Source: Candidatus Palauibacter rhopaloidicola (GTDB taxonomy: Bacteria; Gemmatimonadota; Gemmatimonadetes; Palauibacterales; Palauibacteraceae). Taken from it: 64,000 nt of DNA. Below the pieces are notes generated by a model. The model made no database searches and was not told the DNA's origin. It worked only from the letters and a program-made list of their open reading frames with translations. The position numbers and the translations under genes are program-made. The stretch's first letter is position 1, and each line of letters begins with the position of its first letter. The stretch lies in assembly GCA_026914155.1 (NCBI GenBank), contig JAPPGH010000012.1, forward strand, positions 80,132-144,131, read 5' to 3'. Of the stretch, positions 32,506 through 42,520 are shown piece after piece.

Positions 32506-35145
32506 ATGAATCCACCGGATGTGGCGGTGCGGGAGGGCGCGTCGACGAGCGCCCCGGTGCGGGGTGAGACGCAGGTGGGATCCAATGCCAGGCCGGCCGA
32601 CCTCGCCGAGCCCGGACTTGCCGAGAACGCGCGGACGGTGCTGGCGCGCCGGTATCTGAAGAAGAATGACCGCGGCGAGCCCATCGAGGGGCCGCGCGAC
32701 CTCTTCTGGCGCGTGGCCGATGTCATCGCGTCACAGGATGGCCGCTACGGAGCGGCTGACGACGCGATCCTCGAGCGCACCGAGCGCTTCTATCGCCTGA
32801 TGGCCGACGGCATCTTCGAGCCGAACAGCCCGACGCTCATGAATGCCGGGCGTCCGCTCGGGCAACTCTCCGCCTGCTTCGTGCTTCCCGTCCCGGACAG
32901 CCTCGACGGCATCTACGAGACGCTGCGGGACATGGCCCTCATCCATCAGAGCGGGGGTGGCACCGGGTTCGGCTTCAGTCGCCTTCGTCCGTCCGGTGAC
33001 GTCGTCAAGTCGACGATGGGCGTGGCGAGCGGCCCGGTCAGCTTCATGGAGGTCTACGACGCCTCGACAGAGGCCGTGAAGCAGGGCGGCACGCGGCGGG
33101 GCGCGAACATGGGCATCCTGCGCGTCGATCATCCGGACATCCGCCATTTCATCGGGTGCAAGGCGGACAAGACCCGGATCACGAACTTCAACATCTCGGT
33201 CGGCGTCACCGACGCCTTCATGGCGGCCGTCCGGACGGGCTCGGACTACGACCTCATCAGCCCGCGGACCGGCGATGTCGTGGATCAACTGAACGCCGGG
33301 GAGGTGTTCTCGAGCATCATCTCCAGCGCGTGGCGGAACGGCGAGCCCGGGGTCTTCTTCATCGACGAGGCGAACCGCTACAACCCGGTCCCGCACCTCG
33401 GCGACTACGAAGCCACGAATCCCTGTGGCGAACAGCCGCTGCTCGCCTACGACGTATGCAATCTCGGCTCGATCAACGTCGGCTACTTCGTCGACGATCA
33501 GGGGCGGATCGACTGGGACGGGCTCGGCAGGGCCGTCCACGAATCGACCCATTTCCTCGACAACGTCATCGATGCGAACCGCTACCCGCTCCCGAAGATC
33601 GAAGATCTGTCCCAGCGGATCCGCCGCGTCGGCCTCGGGATCATGGGATGGGCCGACATGCTCGTAAGGATCGGCGAACCCTACGGTTCCGAGCGCGCGG
33701 CCGAACTCGCGCGCGAGTTGATGGAGTTCGTCGATGAGGAAGCCAAGGTCGAGTCCGAGCGGCTGGCCGCCGAGCGCGGCGTCTTTCCCGAGTGGGAGCG
33801 ATCGATCTGGGGTCCCGACGAGACCTGCGCCCGGGACGCCGATGGCCATCGGATTCGCCCCGAACGCCGGCTCCGCAACTGCAACCTGACGACGGTCGCC
33901 CCCACGGGGACCATCTCGATCATTGCGGGGTGTTCAAGTGGGATCGAACCGCTGTTCGCGGTCGCATTCATGAGGAATCAGGCAGGCGTGCTGATGCCGG
34001 ATGCGAATCCGGACTTCGTGCGCCGTGCGAAGGAAGGGGGTTGGTACTCGGAGGAGCTGATGCAGCGCATCGCCGACGAGGGCCACATCCACTTCGATGA
34101 AGTGCCGGGGGATGTCCAGGGGATCTTCGTCACGGCGCACGATGTTCCGCCCGAGCAGCACATTCGCATGCAGGCGGCATTTCAGGCGCACTGCGACTCC
34201 GCCATCTCGAAGACGTGCAATTTTGCGACGACCGCCACGGAGGAGGACGTGCGCAAGATCTACGAGATGGCGTACGAGTTGCGGTGCAAGGGGGTCACCG
34301 TCTACCGCGATGGGTCGCGTGACGAGCAGGTGCTGTCGACGGGCAGCACGGCGAAGGATGTCCAGCGCCAGACGAGTGAGAGCGGTTCGGCGATCGCGGC
34401 GGACGGAGTCCAGCTCGAAGCCGTCGATGTGGAGCCCGAATTGGCCGGAGATCTCGCGAACACGCTGACCCGGCTCGCCGCCGCGGAGGCGCAGAACAGC
34501 GAACTGCAGGCGCACAACCGGAAGCTCGAGAATGCCGTCGAGCAGAAGCAGCGGCGGATCACCGAACTCGAAGGTTCCAGAATGCGCCGCGTCGAGAGGC
34601 GGCAACGGCCCGCCGTTCTCAAGGGCCACACCCGGCAGATCGAATCGCCGCTGGGTACGATGTACGTGACGATCAACGAGGACGATCAGGGGCGCCCGTT
34701 CGAGGTCTTCGTCGCCCTCGGCAAGACGGGAGGGGCGGCGATGGCGGATGCCGAAGCCATCGGACGGCTGTGTTCGCTCGCCCTGCGCTCGGGGATTTCA
34801 TTGCGCGATGTGCACAAGCAGTTGCGCGGGATCTCCTCCGACCGGGCTGTCGGACTCGGGGCGAGCAAGGTGCTCTCCGGCCCCGACGCGATCGCTCAGG
34901 TCATCGAACGCTACCTCGAGGAGAAGGAAGGGATTCAGCAGACGCTCCCCATCGAGGACGCCGAGACCGCCCGGAAAAAGAACACGAACGGGGGCGCCCG
35001 GTCGGCGCAACGCCCCGTGATCGAGCGTTACCAGGAGTCGGCGGCCCGGCTCTTCCTCGGAACGTGCTCGGAGTGCGGCAGCAGTCTCGCTTTTGAGGAA
35101 GGCTGCGCAAAGTGCTACGCTTGCGGCTACAGCGAGTGCGGCTGA
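32506..35145 (+). CDS. nrdJ: Vitamin B12-dependent (class II) ribonucleotide reductase
   Basis: 879-residue adenosylcobalamin-dependent reductase making deoxyribonucleotides with or without oxygen. C124 (LSACFVLP) and C318 (YDVCNLGS) form the redox pair and C307 in NPCGEQPL carries the thiyl radical; the 11-residue C307-C318 spacing equals that of the Thermotoga enzyme. NLTTVAPTGTISIIAGCSSGIEP closes the barrel. A charged coiled coil (about 648-700, LAAAEAQNSELQAHNRKLEN) links to a TSCPD domain (about 710-805), and the C-terminus has four CxxC-like cysteines (CSECG, CAKCYACG) for re-reduction. No ATP-cone is recognised. ATG at 32506 follows AGGAAGGCGGGGG; TTG at 32470 is less likely. Confidence 0.95.
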   Translation: MNPPDVAVREGASTSAPVRGETQVGSNARPADLAEPGLAENARTVLARRYLKKNDRGEPIEGPRDLFWRVADVIASQDGRYGAADDAILERTERFYRLMADGIFEPNSPTLMNAGRPLGQLSACFVLPVPDSLDGIYETLRDMALIHQSGGGTGFGFSRLRPSGDVVKSTMGVASGPVSFMEVYDASTEAVKQGGTRRGANMGILRVDHPDIRHFIGCKADKTRITNFNISVGVTDAFMAAVRTGSDYDLISPRTGDVVDQLNAGEVFSSIISSAWRNGEPGVFFIDEANRYNPVPHLGDYEATNPCGEQPLLAYDVCNLGSINVGYFVDDQGRIDWDGLGRAVHESTHFLDNVIDANRYPLPKIEDLSQRIRRVGLGIMGWADMLVRIGEPYGSERAAELARELMEFVDEEAKVESERLAAERGVFPEWERSIWGPDETCARDADGHRIRPERRLRNCNLTTVAPTGTISIIAGCSSGIEPLFAVAFMRNQAGVLMPDANPDFVRRAKEGGWYSEELMQRIADEGHIHFDEVPGDVQGIFVTAHDVPPEQHIRMQAAFQAHCDSAISKTCNFATTATEEDVRKIYEMAYELRCKGVTVYRDGSRDEQVLSTGSTAKDVQRQTSESGSAIAADGVQLEAVDVEPELAGDLANTLTRLAAAEAQNSELQAHNRKLENAVEQKQRRITELEGSRMRRVERRQRPAVLKGHTRQIESPLGTMYVTINEDDQGRPFEVFVALGKTGGAAMADAEAIGRLCSLALRSGISLRDVHKQLRGISSDRAVGLGASKVLSGPDAIAQVIERYLEEKEGIQQTLPIEDAETARKKNTNGGARSAQRPVIERYQESAARLFLGTCSECGSSLAFEEGCAKCYACGYSECG

Positions 35146-35228
35146 CGCCACAGGTTCGCCCGCGGCAGTAGATTCGGGGGTCGGATCGGCGTTTGGCCGC
35201 CCGCGCACCGAACCGCCGGGGGAAGCCC

Positions 35229-36446
35229 TTGAACACTCCGTCTTCTTCGCGTCGCTGGACGAAATCGGTCGATATCGGAGGCGTCCGGGTGGGCAGTGCC
35301 CATCCCATCGTCGTCCAGTCGATGACGAACACCGATACGGCGGATGTGGCGGCCACCTCGGATCAGGTTCGGGCACTCCACGAGGCCGGCTCGGAAATCG
35401 TCCGCATCACGGTGAATACGCCCCGTGCCGCCCGGGCGGTGCCGCGGATCGCGGAACAGCTTTCCGGCCAGGGCATCGAAGTCCCGCTCGTCGGAGACTT
35501 CCACTTCAACGGGCACATTCTCCTGCCCGGCCATCCCGACTGTGCCGCCGCCCTGGCCAAGTTTCGCATCAACCCGGGGAACGTCGGCCGAAAGCGGCGC
35601 GATGAGCAGTTCGCGACGATCGTCCGCTGCGCGATCGAGCACGACAAGCCGGTCCGCATCGGGGTCAACTGGGGCTCGCTGGACCAGATGCTCCTGACTC
35701 GGCTCATGGATGAGAACGCGCGCCGCACGGAACCGCTGGATGCGCACCAGGTGATGCTCGACGCGATCGTGGAGAGCGCGCTGGCGTCCGCCGAAGCCGC
35801 GGAAAGCCTCGGTCTCGCGCCCGATCGGATCGTGCTCAGCGCGAAGGTGTCGCGCGTGCCGGATCTCGTGACCGTGTACCGCGACCTCGCGTCTCAGTGT
35901 AACTATCCGCTGCACCTCGGACTCACGGAGGCGGGGATGGGGCGGAAGGGCACGGTCGCGTCGTCGGCTGCCCTCGCCATCCTGCTCTCCGAGGGGATCG
36001 GCGATACGATCCGTGTGTCGCTGACGCCCGAACCCGGCGCCGACCGGACCGAGGAGGTTCGGATCGCGCAGCAGCTGCTGCAGTCGCTCGAGTTGAGGAG
36101 CTTCAAGCCTCAGGTGACGGCCTGTCCCGGCTGCGGAAGGACGACGAGCACATTCTTCCAGCAGTTGGCGCTCGATGTCGAAGGCCACATTGCGGATCGT
36201 CTAGCGGCCTGGCGGGAGCGCTACCCCGGCGTCGAGGACCTTTCCGTGGCGGTGATGGGGTGCGTGGTCAACGGGCCCGGCGAGTCGAAGCATGCGGATC
36301 TCGGCATTTCTCTGCCGGGGGTGGCGGAGGCGCCGACCGCGCCTGTCTACGTCGATGGCAAGCACCACTCGACGTTGCGCGGCGATGGGATTGTGGAGGA
36401 GTTCCTGCAGATTCTCGACGGGTACGTCGAACGCCGCTTTTCCTGA
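35229..36446 (+). CDS. ispG: 4-hydroxy-3-methylbut-2-enyl diphosphate synthase
   Basis: 405-residue 4Fe-4S enzyme of the MEP isoprenoid pathway. Conserved parts: [52 protein letters not shown] and [10 protein letters not shown]; the cluster cysteines are in ACPGCGRTT and GCVVNGPGE. The length fits the short bacterial form. The start is the TTG at 35229, 5 bases after GGGGGAAG; an alternative TTG at 35193 adds 12 basic residues. It needs Fe-S delivery, which the window's IscA, Nfu and Mrp proteins could give. Convergent with rpsU. Confidence 0.94.
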   Translation: MNTPSSSRRWTKSVDIGGVRVGSAHPIVVQSMTNTDTADVAATSDQVRALHEAGSEIVRITVNTPRAARAVPRIAEQLSGQGIEVPLVGDFHFNGHILLPGHPDCAAALAKFRINPGNVGRKRRDEQFATIVRCAIEHDKPVRIGVNWGSLDQMLLTRLMDENARRTEPLDAHQVMLDAIVESALASAEAAESLGLAPDRIVLSAKVSRVPDLVTVYRDLASQCNYPLHLGLTEAGMGRKGTVASSAALAILLSEGIGDTIRVSLTPEPGADRTEEVRIAQQLLQSLELRSFKPQVTACPGCGRTTSTFFQQLALDVEGHIADRLAAWRERYPGVEDLSVAVMGCVVNGPGESKHADLGISLPGVAEAPTAPVYVDGKHHSTLRGDGIVEEFLQILDGYVERRFS

Positions 36447-36484
36447 GACCGCGGGAGGACCGGCGACCGGCGGCGTGCGTCGGG

Positions 36485-36685
36485 CTAGCGGCGGGCCTTC
36501 TGGCGACGCCGGCGCCGACGCCGACGGCGTTCCGCCGCCTTCATCTTGCGACGACGCGCCTCGCTCGGCTTCTCGTAGAACCGGTGCTTCTTGATATCCC
36601 TGAAGATCCCGGCTCGCTGAACCTTGCGGCGGAATTTCCGCAGCGCGCGATCGAGTTCCTCATTGTCGCGTAACGTGTACTGCAA
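36485..36685 (-). CDS. rpsU: 30S ribosomal protein S21
   Basis: 66-residue basic protein of the small ribosomal subunit. The core NEELDRALRKFRRKVQRAGIFRDIKKHRFYEKPSE is split here as NEELDRALRKFRRKVQR and GIFRDIKKHRFYEKPSEARR, both diagnostic of S21, followed by a tail with nine consecutive arginines. TTG at 36685 is chosen because a perfect AGGAGG (36693-36698) stands 7 bases upstream; an ATG at 36730 would add 15 hydrophobic residues unlike S21. S21 assists initiation at Shine-Dalgarno-bearing mRNAs. Confidence 0.93.
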   Translation of the reverse strand: MQYTLRDNEELDRALRKFRRKVQRAGIFRDIKKHRFYEKPSEARRRKMKAAERRRRRRRRRQKARR

Positions 36686-37017
36686 GTGTAAGCCTCCTGG
36701 CAGGGCAACTCTGACCACCCGTAGACACAACGGGGCAGAAGTTTAGCGGCCCCCGTGGCGGTGCGTCAAATGGCCCGCCTGTCCCGCCTGCGCCCGGCCG
36801 GGGGCCCGATCCTCTCCCGGGTGGTGTCCGGCGGCCGCACCCGGGGCGGAGATGGGGCGGGACGTTTGCATCGAGGGCACGTTCAAGCCTATAGTAGGTT
36901 CTGGAAGCCCGAGGACCGTGCGGCTGGGATGAAGGGGAATCGTGGAGATTGTCCGACCTTCCGGCGGCACGGTCTTTTGCGTCTCTGGCTGCTACGTAAG
37001 ACGTAAGGAGGCTGAAC
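36686..37017. other. 332-base divergent intergenic region
   Basis: Between the rpsU start (minus) and the gene at 37018 (plus). It contains the rpsU ribosome-binding site at 36693-36698, proline/glycine-type GC-rich sequence without a supported reading frame, a candidate plus-strand promoter at 36866-36895 and a strong AAGGAGG at 37004-37010 serving the 37018 gene. No RNA gene or repeat was recognised. Confidence 0.6.
36866..36895 (+). promoter_or_regulatory. Candidate promoter for gene at 37018
   Basis: TTGCAT at 36866-36871 and TATAGT at 36890-36895 are separated by 18 bases. The -10 matches four or five of six consensus positions. Transcription would start near 36902, leaving a leader of about 115 bases that may also carry the pyruvate kinase gene 34 bases behind the small gene. 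Prediction by eye. Confidence 0.45.
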
Positions 37018-37347
37018 ATGGCAGGTCCCGTCGCCATCTCATCCGACGGCACCCTCGAACTCGAAGGCCACGCCTATTTGATCCCCGCCGAGTTCTCCGC
37101 CCGCGAAGTCTACAGTTACCGCCGCCTCATGGAGCCGATACCGGACATTCCCGGCGGAACGAGCCTCAACCCGGAACAGCGCCGCCGCCAGCGCGCTTAC
37201 TTTCTCCGCCGTGCCGCCGCCTGTATCATCCCGGGCTTGCAGGTGAAATCCCTCGAGGGGCTCCCGCTCGGCCAGTTGCAGCACATGCACGAGTGGATCG
37301 TAGCCCACCGACCCGATCTCTCGGAGGCCGGCCGGCTGCCTGGATAG
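37018..37347 (+). CDS. Small hypothetical protein with a strong ribosome-binding site
   Basis: 109 residues from an ATG preceded by TAAGGAGG at about 7 bases, one of the strongest Shine-Dalgarno sequences in the window, so it is probably translated well. The protein has no signal peptide. It begins with a short beta part (VAISSDGTLELEGHAYLIP), then arginine-rich helices (NPEQRRRQRAYFLRRAAAC) and LGQLQHMHEWIVAHRPD. I do not recognise the family. Its position directly before pyruvate kinase (34 bases) suggests one transcript. Confidence 0.7.
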   Translation: MAGPVAISSDGTLELEGHAYLIPAEFSAREVYSYRRLMEPIPDIPGGTSLNPEQRRRQRAYFLRRAAACIIPGLQVKSLEGLPLGQLQHMHEWIVAHRPDLSEAGRLPG

Positions 37348-37380
37348 GAACCGTGGCCTCCCACGCCGTTTGGGCCACGG

Positions 37381-38829
37381 ATGAGCGCAGGTTTCCGCAG
37401 AGCGAAGATCGTCAGCACGATCGGACCCGCCTCCTGGGATCCGGACGTGCTCCACGACCTGATTGAAGTCGGCACCGACGCAGTCCGCATCAACTTCACT
37501 CACACCCCGACGGATCGCGCCGCCGGCCTCGTGCGGAGGATCTCCGATGTGGCCCGCGACGTCGGCCGGCCGGTGGCGATCATCGGAGATCTCGGGGGAC
37601 CGAAGATCCGGGTCGGGGATCTGCCCGGCGACCAGCTCGAGATCGAGCCCGAGGGGACATACTGGTTCTTTCCCGAAGGCGACGACGCTCCCGCCGGCAG
37701 CTCCCCCCGCCGACAGATTCCGACGACCTACCCGGAGCTGGCCGAGGAGGTCGCGCCCGGCAACCGGATCCTGCTCGATGATGGCCACTTCGAGTTCGCG
37801 GTGCGGGAAGTCTGCGATGACCCGCCCTGGGTCTCGGCCGTGGCCTTCAGTGCCGGGGTCCTCAAGTCGCAGAAGGGGATCAACCTCCCGGGCGTGCGCG
37901 TCGGGGCGCCGGCGCTGACCGAGAAGGACATCGCGGACATCGAGTTCTCCGTCGAACAGGTCATCGACTACCTGGCGCTGAGCTTCGTACGGCAGCCGTC
38001 CGACCTCGAAACGACCCGCCAGAAGATGGACCGGGGGTGCCTGCTCATCGCGAAGATCGAGAAGTCGCAGGCGCTGGAGAACCTGTCCGAGATCCTGCCT
38101 CTAGGCGACGCCGTCATGGTTGCGCGGGGTGACCTCGGCGTGGAACTGCCCTACGAGGAAGTGCCGATGATCCAGAAGCGGATCATTCGACTGGCGCAGG
38201 AACGGGCGCGGCCGGTGATCACGGCGACGCAGATGCTGGAGTCGATGATCGAGAGCCCGCAGCCGACGCGGGCGGAGGTGTCGGATGTCGCGAACGCACT
38301 GCTCGACGGCACCGACGCGGTGATGCTCTCGGCCGAGACCGCCGCGGGCGGGTATCCGGTGCAGGCCGTCCTGACGATGGACCGCATCATCCGTCGTATC
38401 GAGCACGAACGGCTGGGACGGACCGGGCGGGCGGGCAAACAGGTGGAGGGCTTCTCGAAGATCCAGCAGACCACGTCGGGAGCGATCGCCGCGTCGTCGC
38501 TCATCGCGGTCGAGCGCGTGGGCGCGCCGTTCATCGTGACGTTCACGCAGAGCGGCTATACGGCCCGCATCGTGTCGGCGCAGCGTCCCTCCGTCCCGAT
38601 CCTGGCGATCACGGACCAGTGGAGGACGTACAACCAGTTGGCGCTCGTGTGGGGCGTGCAGCCGATCCTCTTCCACGGCGGCATCAGCTATTCGAGCATG
38701 CTCGACAAGGCCCGGGATGTGGCTCTCGAACTCGGCATGGGCGAGGCGGGGCAGCGTTTCGTGGTGACGGCCGGAGTCCCCTTCCACGTCCCCGGCACGA
38801 CCAACATGATGCGCGTCGAAGAGTTGTGA
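37381..38829 (+). CDS. pyk: Pyruvate kinase
   Basis: 482-residue glycolytic enzyme converting phosphoenolpyruvate and ADP to pyruvate and ATP. Conserved elements: KIVSTIGPASWD, VRINFTHTP (the usual RxNFSH with Thr for Ser), IGDLGGPKIRVG, KGINLPGV, LALSFVRQPSD, IAKIEKSQALENL with the catalytic lysine, MVARGDLGVELP, and ITATQMLESMIESPQPTRAEVSDVAN (shown in part). The C-terminal regulatory domain is complete, ending RFVVTAGVPFHVPGTTN. ATG start. Isolated from other glycolysis genes here. Confidence 0.96.
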   Translation: MSAGFRRAKIVSTIGPASWDPDVLHDLIEVGTDAVRINFTHTPTDRAAGLVRRISDVARDVGRPVAIIGDLGGPKIRVGDLPGDQLEIEPEGTYWFFPEGDDAPAGSSPRRQIPTTYPELAEEVAPGNRILLDDGHFEFAVREVCDDPPWVSAVAFSAGVLKSQKGINLPGVRVGAPALTEKDIADIEFSVEQVIDYLALSFVRQPSDLETTRQKMDRGCLLIAKIEKSQALENLSEILPLGDAVMVARGDLGVELPYEEVPMIQKRIIRLAQERARPVITATQMLESMIESPQPTRAEVSDVANALLDGTDAVMLSAETAAGGYPVQAVLTMDRIIRRIEHERLGRTGRAGKQVEGFSKIQQTTSGAIAASSLIAVERVGAPFIVTFTQSGYTARIVSAQRPSVPILAITDQWRTYNQLALVWGVQPILFHGGISYSSMLDKARDVALELGMGEAGQRFVVTAGVPFHVPGTTNMMRVEEL

Positions 38830-38870
38830 TCCGGCGCTTCCGTCACTGATCCGCCACTGACGCCCGGCCC

Positions 38871-39644
38871 GTGAGAGTCCGTTTTCTCGGCACCGGTACT
38901 TCCTTCGGGGTTCCGGTGATCGGCTGCGACTGTGCGACCTGCCGCTCGCCGGACCCAAGGGACCGGCGCACGCGCCACGGACTCCTCATCGAGACCGGCG
39001 GGACCCGTCTCCTCGTGGACACGCCGCCTGAACTCCGGCTCCAACTGCTGCGGGCGGGCGTCGAGCGGCTGGACGCCGTCTTTCTGTCGCACGAGCACGC
39101 GGACCATACGCACGGAATCGACGATCTGCGGGTCTTCTCGCTGCGGCAGCGCCGGCCCCTCCCGTTGTACGTGGCGCGCGAGTTCGACGCCGGGATCCGG
39201 AGGCGCTTCTCGTATATCTGGGGCGACGCCCGTCCCCAGCCCGGCTCCGCGGTGCCCCGACTCGACCTGACGCTCTTCGACGACCGCGACGTCATCGAGC
39301 CCGGCGGGCTCGCGCTGCAGGTCGTGGCGCTTCCCCACGGGGCGTACCGCAGCTACGGGTTCCGCCTCGGCGGTCTCGGGGTCCTGATCGACGCGAAGTC
39401 CGTGCCCGAGGATGCGATGGAGATATTCGCGGGCGTCGACGTCCTCGTCACGAACGCGCTCTGGTTCGGCGACCCGCACCCCGGACACTTCTCGATGGAG
39501 GAGGCTGTGGCGACGGCACGTCGCCTCGGGGCGGCACGCACGTACATCACCCACATCGCCCACAGGACGAGTCACGAGGAGATCGAGCGGCGTCTCCCGG
39601 CCGGCGTAGCGCCCGCGTACGACGGACTGGTGGTGGAGTTGTGA
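38871..39644 (+). CDS. MBL-fold hydrolase, PhnP-like phosphodiesterase
   Basis: 257-residue cytoplasmic metallo-beta-lactamase-fold protein. It has [21 protein letters not shown], whose CxCxxC resembles the extra zinc site of PhnP, then [16 protein letters not shown] (HxHxDH), [15 protein letters not shown] and a C-terminal [11 protein letters not shown]. PhnP hydrolyses cyclic ribose phosphates; no phn genes are present, so a general 2',3'-cyclic-phosphate or housekeeping role is more likely. GTG start; its stop overlaps lepA by four bases (GTGA), giving translational coupling. Confidence 0.86.
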   Translation: MRVRFLGTGTSFGVPVIGCDCATCRSPDPRDRRTRHGLLIETGGTRLLVDTPPELRLQLLRAGVERLDAVFLSHEHADHTHGIDDLRVFSLRQRRPLPLYVAREFDAGIRRRFSYIWGDARPQPGSAVPRLDLTLFDDRDVIEPGGLALQVVALPHGAYRSYGFRLGGLGVLIDAKSVPEDAMEIFAGVDVLVTNALWFGDPHPGHFSMEEAVATARRLGAARTYITHIAHRTSHEEIERRLPAGVAPAYDGLVVEL

Positions 39645-41455
39645 CCTCGCCCCCGCGCACCGAGCGCATCCGGAATTTCTCCATCATCGCGCACATCGAC
39701 CACGGGAAATCGACGCTGGCCGACCGGCTGCTCGAGCGTACCGGCGCGGTGGATGCGCGCCGGATGCGGAAGCAGGTCCTCGACTCGATGGAACTCGAGC
39801 GGGAACGCGGGATCACGATCAAGCTCAACGCGATTCGCATGTCCTACGGCTACCGGGACGGCGTCGAGTACCAGCTCAACCTCATCGACACCCCGGGGCA
39901 CGTCGACTTCGCCTATGAGGTGAGCCGGAGTCTCGCCGCGTGCGAGGGGGCGCTCCTCGTCGTCGACGCCACGCAGGGCATCGAGGCGCAGACGCTCGCG
40001 AATCTCTTCCTCGCCCTGGAGGCGGATCTCGAGGTCGTCCCCGTCGTCAACAAGATCGATCTCCCGGCGGCCGACCCGGAACGCGTGGCGGCGGAGATAT
40101 CGGAGTTGCTCGGCGTGGACCCTGCCTCGACGATCCACACCTCCGCGAAGGAAGGGGTGGGGGTCGACGCCGTTCTCGACGCCATCGTCGAGCGCGTCCC
40201 GGCTCCGCGCGGAGACCCCGAGGCGCCGCTGCGGGCGCTGATCTTCGACTCGCAGTACGACCGCTATCGCGGCGCGATGCCCATGCTGCGCGTCGTGGAT
40301 GGCGAACTGCGCGAGGGCATGCGCATCGGATTCGGACGCCACGAAGCGGGGTACGAGGTCGACGAGGTCGGCTTCATGCGTCTCGGGTTCGAGCGCACCG
40401 GCGTCCTCCGTTGCGGCGAGGTCGGTTACCTTACGGCCCAGATCAAGAACGTGGGCCATACGCGCGTCGGCGATACCGTGCTGAACGCCGGAGACCGCGC
40501 CGCGGAGGTCCTCCCCGGCTACCGGGAAGCGAAGCCGATGGTCTTCGCCGGCCTCTATCCGACGGACTCCGACCAGTTCGAGGAGCTGCGCGAGGCGCTC
40601 GAAAAGCTCCAGCTGAACGACGCGAGCCTCCACTACGAACCGGAGACGTCGGGCGCGCTCGGCTTCGGGTTCCGGTGCGGCTTCCTGGGACTCCTCCACC
40701 TGGAGATCGTACAGGAGAGACTGGACCGCGAGTTCGGCGTCGACCTCATCACGACGCTGCCCAGCGTCGAGTACCAGGTGACGCTCACGAACGACGACGA
40801 GATCCAGCTCGAAAACCCGTCGAAGATGCCGGACCGCGTCCACATCAGCGAAGTGCGGGAGCCCTTCGTCCGGGTTCGCGTCGTGTCGCCGGCGGACTAC
40901 ATCGGCGCGATCCAGAAGATCTGCCACGACCGGCGCGGGAAGTACGTCGACCTTCAGTACCTGGATCCCACCCGGGTCGAGATCTCGTACTCGATGCCCC
41001 TCGGCGAGATTGTGCTCGACTTCTACGACAGGCTGAAGTCCGTCTCTCGCGGATACGCTTCGCTCGACTACGAAGTGACCGGCCACGAGCCCTCGGACCT
41101 GGTGAAGCTGGATATCCTCCTCAACGGGTCGGCCGTGGACGCGCTGAGCGTCATCGTGCACCGGAGCCGGGCTTACGACTTCGGGCAGAAGATGGCCCGC
41201 AAACTCAAGGAACTCATCCCGCGGCAACTCTTCGACGTGGCGATCCAGGCCGCGATCGGGCGGGACGTGATCGCGAGGACGACGGTGAAGGCGCTGCGCA
41301 AGAACGTGACCGCCAAGTGCTACGGAGGCGACATCACGCGAAAGCGGAAGCTCCTCGAGAAGCAGAGGGAGGGGAAGCGGCGCATGAAGCAGGTCGGGAG
41401 CGTCGAGATCCCCCAGGAGGCCTTCCTCGCCGTCCTGCAGGTCGAAAGCGACTAG
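39641..41455 (+). CDS. lepA: Elongation factor 4 (LepA)
   Basis: 604-residue ribosome-dependent GTPase that acts on stalled or mistranslocated ribosomes. G-domain motifs: [25 protein letters not shown] and [11 protein letters not shown]-like domains follow ([18 protein letters not shown]), and the LepA-specific C-terminal part is present ([55 protein letters not shown]). Length is standard. GTG start overlaps the MBL gene. Confidence 0.97.
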   Translation: MTSPPRTERIRNFSIIAHIDHGKSTLADRLLERTGAVDARRMRKQVLDSMELERERGITIKLNAIRMSYGYRDGVEYQLNLIDTPGHVDFAYEVSRSLAACEGALLVVDATQGIEAQTLANLFLALEADLEVVPVVNKIDLPAADPERVAAEISELLGVDPASTIHTSAKEGVGVDAVLDAIVERVPAPRGDPEAPLRALIFDSQYDRYRGAMPMLRVVDGELREGMRIGFGRHEAGYEVDEVGFMRLGFERTGVLRCGEVGYLTAQIKNVGHTRVGDTVLNAGDRAAEVLPGYREAKPMVFAGLYPTDSDQFEELREALEKLQLNDASLHYEPETSGALGFGFRCGFLGLLHLEIVQERLDREFGVDLITTLPSVEYQVTLTNDDEIQLENPSKMPDRVHISEVREPFVRVRVVSPADYIGAIQKICHDRRGKYVDLQYLDPTRVEISYSMPLGEIVLDFYDRLKSVSRGYASLDYEVTGHEPSDLVKLDILLNGSAVDALSVIVHRSRAYDFGQKMARKLKELIPRQLFDVAIQAAIGRDVIARTTVKALRKNVTAKCYGGDITRKRKLLEKQREGKRRMKQVGSVEIPQEAFLAVLQVESD

Positions 41456-41464
41456 TGTTATGAT
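41456..41464 (+). promoter_or_regulatory. Candidate extended -10 promoter before the ROK kinase
   Basis: TGTTATGAT, a TGn extension plus TATGAT at 41459-41464, directly follows the lepA stop. No clear -35 is seen, as is common for extended -10 promoters. Transcription would start near 41471, which favours the GTG at 41521 over the GTG-type start at 41473 as the kinase start. Confidence 0.4.
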
Positions 41465-41520
41465 TCCCGGAAGTGCGGTCGGCGGCGGGTAGTCCCACCA
41501 GCGAGACACGGGCAGGGGGT

Positions 41521-42513
41521 GTGAGCGGAAGAAAGCACGTCATCGGTGTCGATCTGGGGGGGACCACGATCAACGTCGGCGCGGTCCCGGTCGACGGCGG
41601 CACCGTGCTCGGCATGCGCACGCTGCCCACGGACGCCCACATCGGCGCAAAATTCGTCGTGGACCGGATCGTGACGATGATCCGCGACGTGATGCGCGAT
41701 GCCGCGCGCGAGGGCGGATTCGGGGAGGACGCGATCGTCGGGGTCGGGATGGGGGCGCCCGGGCCGCTGGACCGCGAGACGGGTACCGTGATCGAGACGC
41801 CGAATCTCGGGTGGCGGAACTTCCCGCTCCGCGACCTGATCGCGAAGGGGACGGGACTCGAGACCGAACTCGACAACGACGCGAACGCCGCCACGCTCGG
41901 GGAGTGGTGGCGGGGCGCCGGGCGCGGGGTTGACAACCTCGTGGGCATCACGCTCGGGACGGGAATCGGGGGCGGCATCGTACTCGACGGCGAACTCTAC
42001 CACGGGGCCTCGGATGCAGCCGCGGAGATCGGACACATGACGATCGACTCCACCGGGCGGAAGTGTGCGTGCGGCAGCTACGGTTGCCTGGAAGCCTACG
42101 CCTCCGGGCCCGCCATCGCGGCTCGCGCCGTGGAAGGACTGGAGGCGGGCGCCGAGAGCATGCTGCTGGATCTCGTGGACGGCGATCTCCGGGCGGTGAC
42201 GGCCGAAGCCGTGTCCGATGCCATCGTGGCGGGCGACCAGTATGCCGCCGACGTGATGCGCGAGACGGCGGGGTATCTCGGGACCGGCCTCGCGAACCTC
42301 ATCAACATTCTCAACCCGGAGATGATCGTCGTTTCCGGGGGCGTGACGCGCGCGGGCAAGCACCTCTTCGATCCCCTGCGCCGGGAGGTCAGGAAGCGGG
42401 CGTTGCTGCCGGCGGCCGAGGCGTGCCGGATCGTGCGCACCGAGCTCGGTGGCCTCGCGGGAGTGATCGGTGCCGCCGCCGTGTTCCGCGTCGCGCGGCT
42501 CGGACCCCTCTGA
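41521..42513 (+). CDS. ROK-family sugar kinase (glucokinase-like)
   Basis: 330-residue kinase phosphorylating a hexose, most often glucose. It shows the phosphate-binding IGVDLGGTTINVGAV, the sugar-site ELDNDANAATLGEW, ITLGTGIGGGIVLDG, EIGHMTID with the metal histidine, and the ROK zinc motif CACGSYGCLEAYASG. The C-terminal ILNPEMIVVSGGVTRAG fits. Proteins of this length and motif set are usually glucokinases; N-acetylglucosamine or N-acetylmannosamine kinase are alternatives. GTG at 41521 preceded by CAGGGGG. Followed after 7 bases by a PfkB-family kinase. Confidence 0.9.
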   Translation: MSGRKHVIGVDLGGTTINVGAVPVDGGTVLGMRTLPTDAHIGAKFVVDRIVTMIRDVMRDAAREGGFGEDAIVGVGMGAPGPLDRETGTVIETPNLGWRNFPLRDLIAKGTGLETELDNDANAATLGEWWRGAGRGVDNLVGITLGTGIGGGIVLDGELYHGASDAAAEIGHMTIDSTGRKCACGSYGCLEAYASGPAIAARAVEGLEAGAESMLLDLVDGDLRAVTAEAVSDAIVAGDQYAADVMRETAGYLGTGLANLINILNPEMIVVSGGVTRAGKHLFDPLRREVRKRALLPAAEACRIVRTELGGLAGVIGAAAVFRVARLGPL

Positions 42514-42520
42514 GCCACCG

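Noticed and set aside
36485..36730. Longer S21 starting at ATG 36730
   Set aside because: The added 15 residues are hydrophobic and unlike S21, while a perfect AGGAGG stands 7 bases before the internal TTG.
41521..42513. N-acetylmannosamine kinase/transcriptional repressor (NagC-type) for the ROK protein
   Set aside because: There is no N-terminal helix-turn-helix, and no sialic acid genes are nearby; a glucokinase-like call is simpler.
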